The notes below the pieces were generated by a model. That model did not search any database and was not told the DNA's origin. It saw only the letters and a list, made by a program, of their open reading frames with translations. Made by a program: the position numbers and the translations under genes. Positions 1 to 7,200 of a stretch of 18,999 nucleotides of DNA are shown one piece after another. Source of the stretch: Christensenella sp. UBA3798 (GTDB lineage Bacteria; Bacillota; Clostridia; Christensenellales; CAG-1252); assembly GCA_002368735.1 (NCBI GenBank), contig DFEQ01000003.1:26650-45648 (forward strand), given 5' to 3'. Numbering within the stretch: position 1 is the first letter of the stretch; every line of letters begins with the position of its first letter.

Positions 1-15
1 GGGGGGGGGGGGGGG
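1..15. other. Homopolymer G run at the window edge
   Basis: The first 15 bases are all G and then ordinary sequence begins. A pure G run at a sequence end is typical of two-colour short-read chemistry calling G when signal is lost, or of assembly padding. I treat it as an artefact and a sign that the contig ends here. A genuine homopolymer cannot be excluded without reads. Confidence 0.7.
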
Positions 16-136
16 TGAGTTGGAACAAAGAGTAATGGCTTTTATATCTGCCCTCATTTAGGAGTCAAATGGCAAGAAAAAGATGAGTGTTTAACACCGG
101 CGAGGGCGGAGAAAGCGGTAGAGACGAACGCTCCGT
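16..136. other. Gene-free flank downstream of the pilB terminator
   Basis: I see no convincing gene here. A plus-strand AGGAG followed by an ATG opens only a five-codon frame before a stop. The one structured element is the 10-base segment GGCGAGGGCG at 99-108. It is the exact reverse complement of 215-224, so the two arms enclose the terminator. Confidence 0.5.
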
Positions 137-183
137 AAAAAATGGGGCAGGCGCGTACTTATCGTACGTAACTGCCCCATTTT
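137..183 (-). terminator. Rho-independent terminator after pilB
   Basis: Perfect 12-base arms (AAAATGGGGCAG at 139-150 and its complement at 172-183) enclose a 21-base loop. The loop has a further 5-base stem of its own (CGTAC at 154-158 with GTACG at 164-168). Read on the minus strand, the GC-rich stem ends CTGCCCCA and runs into six T residues, the classic intrinsic terminator form. It begins about 41 bases after the pilB stop codon. The A-tract on the other side could also let it work weakly on the plus strand. Confidence 0.9.
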
Positions 184-223
184 GCAACGGTAGTGATGTA
201 TATGCCGCTTTATACGCCCTCGC

Positions 224-1897
224 CTATATGGTGTAGATGGTGCGCATATACTCATCCACCGACGTCACACCTTCCTTGATCTTGATACGCACGTTTTCAT
301 CCATGAATATCATGCCTTTCTTCTTAGCATATTCGCGCAGTTCCTCGGTGGTGGCGTTCTTGGTGATGAGTTCACGCAGACCGGTATCGACGGTCAAGAC
401 CTCATGGATAGAGGTTCTGCCCTTATAGCCCGTAAAGCTGCAGTTGGGGCACCCGACGGGACCGTACGCCTCGGTGATGGTGTGGTCCTTGAGGATATTC
501 TTTTGCGCTTCGGTGACCTCCACCTTCTTCTTACACTTAGGGCACAGCTTACGCACGAGGCGCTGTGCGAGAACGCCGTTCATAGCGGCGGCAACGAGGT
601 ACGGCGGTACGTCCATATCGATAAGACGAGCGATGGTGGAAACGGCGTCGTTGGTGTGGAGCGTGGAGAGCACCAAGTGACCGGTGATAGCGGCGCGCAT
701 GGCGATATCGGCAGTCTCGTTATCACGGATCTCACCGATCATTACGATATCGGGGTCCTGACGAAGGATGGAGCGGAGCGCCGAGGCGAAGTCGAGACCC
801 GCTTTGTGATTGGTCTGCACCTGGTTGATGCCGAAGACCTTCTTTTCCACAGGGTCCTCGATGGTGGTGATGTTGACGGTGGGCTTATTGAGGTCCTGCA
901 AGACGGTGTAAAGGGTGGTAGATTTACCACTACCGGTAGGACCTGTGACCAGCACCACGCCGTTAGGCGCTTCGCAGATGCGCATGAATTTCTCGGCGTT
1001 TTCGGGGAGCATACCGAGGTCGGTCAGTTTGACGTCGGTGCCCATCGCGGTGCCGAGTAGACGGAGAACCGCCTTCTCGCCGTAGGTGGTCGGGAGGGTA
1101 GATACACGGATATCGATGAGCTCGCCCTCGAAGGTGTAGTCGAATCTGCCGTCCAAGGGGATGCGCTTCTCGGCGATATTCATATTGGAAAGGATCTTTA
1201 TTCTCGTGATAAGGCTCTTATGCGCGGAGGGGGATATCCTCATATACTCCTGCAAAGCGCCGTCGATACGCATCCTGATGATGACGGTATCACGGAAAGG
1301 CTCGATGTGGATATCGCTGGCGTGGGTGACGTAAGCCTGCTGCACCAAGGTGTTGAGCATCTTGACGATAGGAGCGCTATCCACCCTGTCGTCCAGCTCG
1401 TTGGCAGCCTGCGCCGCCGCGTCCTGCTCCTCCTGCGACATATCGTCCGCCATCCTCTGCGCCGTCACGTTGGCGTAATACTTCTCGATAGCGTCGTTGA
1501 TCGCCGATTCGGTGGCAAGAACGAAGCCGATATCCATACCGGCAGCCATCTTGATATCCTCGACGGTATCCATGTTGCTCGGGTCGCGCATGGCAACGAT
1601 GAGCTTATTCTTATCGATCTTATAGGGAATGATGGTATGCTTACGAGCGATCTTCTCGGGCACGCGCTTGATGATATCCGTGTCGGTAACGTATATGGCG
1701 CCCTCCAAGAGCTGCACGTTCATACGTTCGGCAAGTGCTGTAAGAATATTCACCTCGGAGGTGACGTTCATGGAGATCAAAATCTCCGCCAAGCTCTTGG
1801 ACGGATTTTGTATCTGGATATTCCTTGCCTTCTTTAGATCGTCGGGCTTAACGAAGCCTTTCTGCAAAAGTATCTGTCCCAGTGTAAGTTTGCTCAT
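224..1897 (-). CDS. pilB: Type IV pilus extension ATPase PilB (GspE family)
   Basis: This 557-residue hexameric ATPase would power pilus extension from the cytoplasmic face, docked on PilC and PilM. Residues 1 to about 150 fit the T2SSE/PilB N-terminal domain. The motor domain shows the Asp box (ASDIHIEP, about 193-200), Walker A GPTGSGKST (319-327), Walker B with DPDIVMIGEIRD (381-392) and the His box TGHLVLSTLHTN (405-416). Two Cys pairs, CPKC (452-455) and CPNC (483-486), form the zinc site typical of PilB/GspE rather than PilT. Length is normal and all catalytic motifs are intact. The ATG is supported by a GGAGG site five to six bases upstream. Unlike the other pilus genes it is separated from the operon by 397 bases, has its own promoter and is followed by a terminator, so it is probably a single-gene transcript. 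Confidence 0.97.
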   Translation of the reverse strand: MSKLTLGQILLQKGFVKPDDLKKARNIQIQNPSKSLAEILISMNVTSEVNILTALAERMNVQLLEGAIYVTDTDIIKRVPEKIARKHTIIPYKIDKNKLIVAMRDPSNMDTVEDIKMAAGMDIGFVLATESAINDAIEKYYANVTAQRMADDMSQEEQDAAAQAANELDDRVDSAPIVKMLNTLVQQAYVTHASDIHIEPFRDTVIIRMRIDGALQEYMRISPSAHKSLITRIKILSNMNIAEKRIPLDGRFDYTFEGELIDIRVSTLPTTYGEKAVLRLLGTAMGTDVKLTDLGMLPENAEKFMRICEAPNGVVLVTGPTGSGKSTTLYTVLQDLNKPTVNITTIEDPVEKKVFGINQVQTNHKAGLDFASALRSILRQDPDIVMIGEIRDNETADIAMRAAITGHLVLSTLHTNDAVSTIARLIDMDVPPYLVAAAMNGVLAQRLVRKLCPKCKKKVEVTEAQKNILKDHTITEAYGPVGCPNCSFTGYKGRTSIHEVLTVDTGLRELITKNATTEELREYAKKKGMIFMDENVRIKIKEGVTSVDEYMRTIYTI

Positions 1898-1930
1898 AAT
1901 GCCTCCGAAAAAGTGTTTTACACAGATAAT

Positions 1931-1959
1931 AGTATATCATACACGAGTAAAAAAGTCAA
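1931..1959 (-). promoter_or_regulatory. Sigma-A-type promoter for pilB
   Basis: On the minus strand there is a -35 box TTGACT (1954-1959), a spacer of exactly 17 bases, and a -10 box TATACT (1931-1936). A TGn directly before the -10 box makes it an extended -10. This is close to the housekeeping consensus. Transcription would start near 1924, giving a leader of about 27 bases carrying the GGAGG site of pilB. The promoter lies just beyond one end of the hairpin array at 1973-2079. Confidence 0.85.
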
Positions 1960-1972
1960 TAGACGAGATTTG

Positions 1973-2079
1973 CGGCTAACGCCGAGTGAAGTTCCGCGCA
2001 TTCCGGCGCGGAGTGAAGTTTGCCTGCGGCAAGTGAAGTTATTCGTTTCACTCGTAGTGAAGTTGCTCGCTTTGCAAGC
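1973..2079. repeat. Hairpin array A with AGTGAAGTT linkers
   Basis: Four exact copies of AGTGAAGTT (1985-1993, 2012-2020, 2032-2040, 2056-2064) alternate with short self-complementary inserts of different sequence. The inserts are CGGC-TAAC-GCCG (1973-1984), CCGCGC-ATTCCG-GCGCGG (1994-2011), TTGCC-TGC-GGCAA (2020-2032), an irregular one at 2041-2055 that pairs instead with the next linker (TTCACT-CGT-AGTGAA, 2047-2061), and GCTCGC-TTT-GCAAGC (2065-2079, one G-T pair). Linkers are conserved while the stems differ. No open reading frame with coding support covers it. It sits between the pilB promoter and pilD. Confidence 0.85.
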
Positions 2080-2115
2080 AGCTACGGATAGAAAAAGACG
2101 CCTTTCAGCGCCTTG

Positions 2116-2150
2116 TAATTCCTAATTCCTCATTCCTAATTGCTAATTAA
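2116..2150. repeat. 7-base tandem repeat, five units
   Basis: Five consecutive heptamers occur here: TAATTCC twice, then TCATTCC, TAATTGC and TAATTAA. The tract is AT-rich and separates the two hairpin arrays. Read on the other strand the unit is GGAATTA. No function is evident. It could be slippage-generated sequence or part of the same mobile or repetitive unit as its neighbours. Confidence 0.8.
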
Positions 2151-2153
2151 ATG

Positions 2154-2265
2154 GCGATATGCCGCTTTTAGCGGCGCGATATATTGCCTGCGGCAATGCG
2201 ATATATCCTTCGGATGCGATATGTTTGCTTTTTGCAAACGCGATATATCCTCGCTACGCTCGGAT
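2154..2265. repeat. Hairpin array B with GCGATAT linkers
   Basis: Five exact copies of GCGATAT (2154-2160, 2176-2182, 2198-2204, 2216-2222, 2240-2246) are spaced 18-24 bases apart. They alternate with hairpins GCCGC-TTTTA-GCGGC (2161-2175), ATTGCC-TGC-GGCAAT (2183-2197), ATCC-TTC-GGAT (2205-2215), GTTTGC-TTTTT-GCAAAC (2223-2239) and an imperfect one at 2247-2265. The architecture is the same as array A but the linker is unrelated. It starts 28 bases past the pilD stop, so it may also act on the 3' end of the long pilus transcript. Confidence 0.87.
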
Positions 2266-2293
2266 GTGACGGATAACAAGCAGCGATCCCGTA

Positions 2294-3049
2294 TTAAAAA
2301 AGCGCGGCGATGAGTTTATCCCCGACAAGCAGCGCGATCATCGCGCCAAGGGAGAGGAAAGGGACGAGGGCGAGTTGATATTTGGCGCCCTTACCGCAGA
2401 AAACGCGGAGTATCACGGCGACCAGCGCCGCAATGACGATACCGAATAGAAAAGTGACAAGGGTGAGCTTATACCCGAGAAGCAAGCCGAGGCAGAACAT
2501 CAGCTTCACGTCGCCCCCGCCGATGCCGCCCGTAAACATCATCACGAAGAAAAGCGGCAAGCTGATGACGAAGGCGCCGACGAGATGCTCCCACCAAACC
2601 GTACCCGACAAGGAGAAGGAAAAGAAGGAGAAAACGAACGTCATGACGCCGAGGACGAGTATAACAAGGAGTAAAGAGTGGAGTATCTCGTGAATATCCA
2701 AGTCTATCAAAGACAATAGGAGGAGCACCGCCGCCAAACAGGCATATTCAAAGAAGAGATAGGTGCCGCCGTAAACGAGGAACAGGAGCGCAAAAGCGGC
2801 GCCCAGGACGATCTCTGAGATGAGCGCCCTGCCCCCTTGATCCTCTCCACACAAGGGACAACGAAGGGAGAGGACGGAGCCTAGGACGGGGATAGAATAC
2901 TTGGCGGGAAGGTCGCGCCCGCAATGAGGACACTTCGGGAAAAGGATCTGCTTGTATTCTCCTCTCGGAAGGGCGTACGCGGCACGGGATACGAAGCCGC
3001 CGAGTATCACGCCGACCGCAGCGGCAAGGACAGTAAATACGGCAACCAT
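2294..3049 (-). CDS. pilD: Prepilin peptidase PilD (A24 family)
   Basis: This 251-residue integral membrane aspartic peptidase would cleave class III leaders of the pilins in this locus, and in many family members also N-methylates them. The N-terminal cytoplasmic domain carries CPHC (40-43) and CPLC (64-67). The catalytic aspartates are D116 in LIDLD and D180 in GGGDVK, 64 residues apart. The Pro-Asp that usually follows the first site is replaced by Leu-His (123-124), an unusual detail. About eight hydrophobic segments are visible. I chose the ATG at 3049 because the frame open further upstream (to 3160) lacks membrane character and lies wholly inside the preceding prepilin gene. From 3049 the protein starts MVAVFTVLAAAVG, as family members do. 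The start follows the prepilin stop by one base (TGATATG), implying translational coupling. Confidence 0.93.
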   Translation of the reverse strand: MVAVFTVLAAAVGVILGGFVSRAAYALPRGEYKQILFPKCPHCGRDLPAKYSIPVLGSVLSLRCPLCGEDQGGRALISEIVLGAAFALLFLVYGGTYLFFEYACLAAVLLLLSLIDLDIHEILHSLLLVILVLGVMTFVFSFFSFSLSGTVWWEHLVGAFVISLPLFFVMMFTGGIGGGDVKLMFCLGLLLGYKLTLVTFLFGIVIAALVAVILRVFCGKGAKYQLALVPFLSLGAMIALLVGDKLIAALF

Positions 3050-3050
3050 A

Positions 3051-3857
3051 TCAAACGTCCCTCGAGAACCAAACGGAATAGTACTTCGTCCACTTGCTTT
3101 GGTCGCTGCCCGTGGACACCTCCGCCTTGGTGAAAGCGTCCCACACGCCCGTCGTGCCATTTCTGTTAAAGGACGCTAAGTAGATATCCAAATTGTTAAT
3201 TGCCAAGTTCTCGCACACGAAGGTCTTCGTACCTTCGTATTCCACGTTGCCCTTCTTTACTTTGAGATGGAATTCCATCACGTTGCGACGATTGCCGTCG
3301 TCGGGGTTTTGGCGAATATAGAAATAGAAGTCGGTAACGGAAGGACAGGTGATATCTTCCGATTGATAGATATCGGAGTCGAGCTTCATGTTGGGCTTGT
3401 GCTCACTTGCCCATTTCAAAGTGTGATTCTTGGTATCGGTCTCGGAATACTGCACCCACTTGAGCTCGGGATAATTGTAGCCGCTCGAGCCGTAGCAATT
3501 CATATTGGCAATGCCCCATTTGATATCGAAATTCCTGACCGCCTGAAACTGATACAGATTGTTTTTATTACAGTCGGGGAAAGAACCATATCCCGTAACT
3601 TTACCGCTACTGTCTTTTGATTTAGGCACGTAGACGCCCGTCGCGGAACGCAGCCACAAGGCGATATCGTTGAGCCTGGCAGTGACTGCCGTCTGCAACT
3701 CCGCCCTGGTGGACGAGGTGCGATAGGTATTCATCACGGGAACGATCATCATAGAGAGGACGGAGGCAAGAATGGCGGTGATCGCGATTGCGGCGATCAT
3801 CTCCACGAGGGTGATACCCTTTTTATTCTTTGCGCGCTTCCATCTGTTAAACAACAT
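3051..3857 (-). CDS. Minor prepilin, PilW/GspJ-like
   Basis: This 268-residue protein has a 14-residue basic leader ending KNKKG, cut before I15, with the canonical ITLVE and Glu at +5 (E19). A hydrophobic helix of about 20 residues follows, then a soluble domain of about 220 residues with four cysteines (about 96, 121, 171 and 215) that could form disulfides. The ITLVEMIAAIAIT start and the length resemble PilW or GspJ minor pilins. The assignment to that subgroup is inferred from size, order and N-terminus, not from a domain match. The gene starts two bases after the previous prepilin's stop, with an AAGGA site inside that gene's end, and its own stop nearly touches pilD. PilD is its expected processing enzyme. 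Confidence 0.88.
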   Translation of the reverse strand: MLFNRWKRAKNKKGITLVEMIAAIAITAILASVLSMMIVPVMNTYRTSSTRAELQTAVTARLNDIALWLRSATGVYVPKSKDSSGKVTGYGSFPDCNKNNLYQFQAVRNFDIKWGIANMNCYGSSGYNYPELKWVQYSETDTKNHTLKWASEHKPNMKLDSDIYQSEDITCPSVTDFYFYIRQNPDDGNRRNVMEFHLKVKKGNVEYEGTKTFVCENLAINNLDIYLASFNRNGTTGVWDAFTKAEVSTGSDQSKWTKYYSVWFSRDV

Positions 3858-3859
3858 AA

Positions 3860-4297
3860 TTACTTTACGTCCTTCTCTTCCATACCGTTTTTGAGGTCGT
3901 AATAGACGACCGACACTTTGTTATTTTGATCCTTACTGCAATTTTCGGTAAAGATAAAGGCGCTTTCAGCGCGCATCCCCGGCAGCGACTTACTGTAGTC
4001 GATGGTCACGTACAGGGTAGTATAGGTATTGTATCCGTCGGGCGTCTTATTATTATTCGTCTTATCCGCTTCGGGAACGGCAGTCTTGGAGATGTCGGTC
4101 TTCTGCGTGGCATTTTGCGCGGCGGCTTTTGCTGCCGTGGTACGAAGAGCGTTGGAGGCATTCATCGAATTCACAGCGGAGAAAGTCAACGGCAAGATGA
4201 TGGCAGAAAGCAGCCCAACGACCGCGATGGCGCACACGCACTCCATAAGCGTGAAAGCTTTTTTGCACTTTTTGAAGAAGGTAATGATCTTTTTCAT
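3860..4297 (-). CDS. Minor prepilin, PilV/GspI-like
   Basis: This 145-residue protein has leader MKKIITFFKKCKKA, predicted cleavage before F15 and Glu at +5 in FTLME. The residue before the cut is Ala rather than the usual Gly, which A24 peptidases accept in some substrates. The helix contains two Cys (positions 20 and 22) very close to the cleavage site, which is unusual for a pilin stem. The head is only about 100 residues, Ala/Thr/Asn-rich near 48-85, with a short beta-rich tail. Small size and placement between the K/X-like and J/W-like proteins suggest the GspI/PilV role, an inference. Its GGAGG site lies within the last codons of the giant gene, and the ATG is two bases beyond that stop. 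Confidence 0.87.
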   Translation of the reverse strand: MKKIITFFKKCKKAFTLMECVCAIAVVGLLSAIILPLTFSAVNSMNASNALRTTAAKAAAQNATQKTDISKTAVPEADKTNNNKTPDGYNTYTTLYVTIDYSKSLPGMRAESAFIFTENCSKDQNNKVSVVYYDLKNGMEEKDVK

Positions 4298-4299
4298 AC

Positions 4300-7200
4300 T
4301 TATCCCTCCACCTTGATACCCACGTATTCCCAGTTAAGGAATTTAGTGGACTGGTCGGGTGCGTTATCCAGGAAGGTTGCGAGCGAGTATTCTTTATAAT
4401 CGCCCAGCTTGGTAGTATTGCCGCTCTTCGTACTACGTGCGTAAATCTTGGTTTTGCCAAGGTCGGGCACGATAACTCTCTTTCCGCCGCTGTAATTCCT
4501 GAAATTCAAGACGTCGGACGCCGCTTGATAGTCGAACTTATCCACGACGAAAGTGCCCCACATATTTCTGGCGCCGCCCGACGTGCCATCCCACAGGAGA
4601 TGCAAGGTGTTGCTGCCTACGCTCGTGGTAGCGCCGGTCCCGTTGTACTTATTATAGAAGGTGGAACCTTTCACGTTTTTGAAGGTATTATATGCCTTAT
4701 ACGTGCCGTTTGAAGCGTCATACAACCGTGCATCAGAGCCGAAAGGCATATAGATGAAGGCGCCTACCGGCATGCGGTCGATAAACAGATCGATATTGGT
4801 GCCCGCGCCGATGATATAGAGGAGGGGCGAATAGGTGCCGTCGCCGTTGCTCTTCAAGCCGCCGACGGGGTTCGCGTGCACGCCATCCGTCGCTTTTGCG
4901 CGGAAGATGACGGTGTCGCCGCTGGTCAGATACAGGAACACCCTGCCCCTACCCACCACGGTAACGGTATTCTCCGCGTCAACGACGAAATCGAAGCCTA
5001 TGCCCTGCGGGAGGACGACGTGCAAGTCCTTAGCGGCGCTGCTATAGGGATTGGCGGGGTCTGCGCAGGTATAGAACACCAAGCTGCCGTCGTAGAAACT
5101 GACGTCAGGGTCGCCGAGCCTCCAAGCCTTTTGGTTAGAGCCGCGTATCTTCTTGCCGCTCCAGTTATTCCAAGAGGCGTAGTCCTCGCTCGCCGTGCCT
5201 TCGCCCATAAAGAATGCCGAGTACGGCAATTCGCCGCTCTCAAAGACGAGTATCTTGGTACGTCGCTTGTGGTCGGGGTCCTTATCAAAAGGTCCGTCCC
5301 ATTCGGGATAACCGTTGATAACAACGAAGTCATTCAACTTGCTGCCTCCCGCAGAACGCCAGCCGAGCAGGCTACCCGCCTTATTTGCCAAGCTACTGCC
5401 GGCATACTGGGCTTCATTGGTGTAGTAGCCCGTGGAGTTGGTCTGTTTCAGCATCATGTGACCGTTGACTTCTTGGCTGTCCGACTGATCCAATACTCTC
5501 TTTGCGGGGGTATTCCCCGTCTTGCCCTCCGTCGTGGTGCCTTCATAGGGCAACTTCCAAACAAAGGGGATAAAGCGGGTATTCCAATAGCTCGTATTGG
5601 TCTTGTCAAAGTGCTTGGAGATATCGCTCGTCCACTTGGAGGAGGGGTGTATCATCGTGATGCCCGAGACCGTATAGTTGGGAGACGTCCAGTACAATGT
5701 ATTATTAGACGCCTTGCCGCCGTAGAAGACGATGGAGCTGTCCGCCGCACTCGCCTTGATAGCGTTGCATTGTTTGGTGGCGGGAATAAAGTTCCAGAAG
5801 CTGTCCGGCTGGGTCACGTTTTTCACGACAAGCGGATTTACCGAGGCGTCGCCGTTGGTATTCAAGCCGCCGGCTGCCGTGATGGATGGCATAGAAGGGG
5901 CGCTCTTCTCACCGATTTCGGAGACCTGACCAAGGGAATCAGTGACGGAAATGCCCGACGTGGTGGTCATATTCGTCGAACCGCTGCCCGGCAAATTCTG
6001 ATACTTATATTGATTATTATTGCCCGGGTCGCGGACGCCCGTCGGCAAATTATCGTAACGGTATCCCGATACGGTCTGATATGCTACGTTCAATTGCGGA
6101 GGCGCTGCCGAAAGCGGCGTATAGAACCACAGATTTTTATCAGCGGTACTGCCACCCCACGTTTTATTAACGTATTCGGAATATTTACTGCCATTAGGAA
6201 TATATGCCGAAGCGTCAGAAACGCCGCTACCGTCATTTGCGGTATAGAACTTTCTACCGCCCTTATCGGCAGAAAAATAACCAAACCAACCGCCGGGAGA
6301 ATCCGGATTGCTCGTCTTATTGGAGGCAGTCCAAGAACCATCGGACTTTTGCAACAAAACAGCGCCTTTGGAGATGAATAAACCTGCCCAATACTTATTG
6401 CTGCCAGCACTGTTCCTTGAATTGACCACACCGTTTTTATAAATACGAATATTGCGATATGCATAGATATCTATGCTCACCGAACCTCTGACGCAAGCCG
6501 TCCCCTTCTCGTAGGACGTACCGTCATAGGACACGCTACCGCCCCCTGTATCGGAAACGAATATACCGGGCTGGAACGACACCCCATTCCTGCACAAGTC
6601 ATCATCGCCGGTCTTTCTTCCATACTTTTTATATCCTATATACGCATCGCCACCGACATACAGTGTGCCGCTGTTGACCCAAACGATAGTCCTACCTGCG
6701 GGAATATCCACGTCGCGGTCCCTTGCCGTCTTGATATGTGAAGTACCATCCAAGAAGAGACTAGCGCCAAAAAACATCAGTACGGAATAGGCATTGCCGT
6801 TTTGCCCCTTGCTTGTTGAATAAGTACAGCCTTTAAACTCGCTGTTTCCCGTCACGTAGGTATTACCCAGATAGATGGAGAAATTGGACTTGGTGGTCAC
6901 GTTGTCGAAATAGTTATTCCCCGTTCCGTCGTAGGCGTGCACAAACATCGAGCCGTCCATATCAAGATTTGCCTTCGAAGTATTCCAGAAGGTGTTTTTG
7001 CCACCATACGGGTCATCGTATGTCGTACAATGATTATTCTCATTCTTCCATCCTTTTGAGTACAGAATGCAATAGCTCAACGAGACCTGACCGTCTGAAT
7101 ACAAAGTACTACCCGCCCCCCACTTGGTATGCGAGGCATGTACGGTTCCGTAATAAACGGTCGAGCCCCCTGCCGTAAGGACGTTTAAAAGGTCGTCATG

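Noticed and set aside
1913..2125. 70-codon plus-strand frame across the repeat region
   Set aside because: It runs through the hairpin array, has no ribosome binding site, and its sequence is dictated by the repeats.
1973..2265. CRISPR array
   Set aside because: The constant units are only 7-9 bases, the intervening pieces are self-complementary hairpins of 11-19 bases, and there are no cas genes. It does not fit CRISPR repeat and spacer sizes.
3050..3160. Upstream extension of pilD to 3160
   Set aside because: The extra 37 residues are Arg/Ser-rich, overlap the prepilin gene out of frame, and precede the family-like start at 3049.
4876..6381. 501-codon open frame on the plus strand
   Set aside because: It lies wholly opposite the giant gene, its translation is Arg/Ile/Gly-rich without domains, and it has no good ribosome binding site. 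It is a shadow of the biased codon use on the coding strand.
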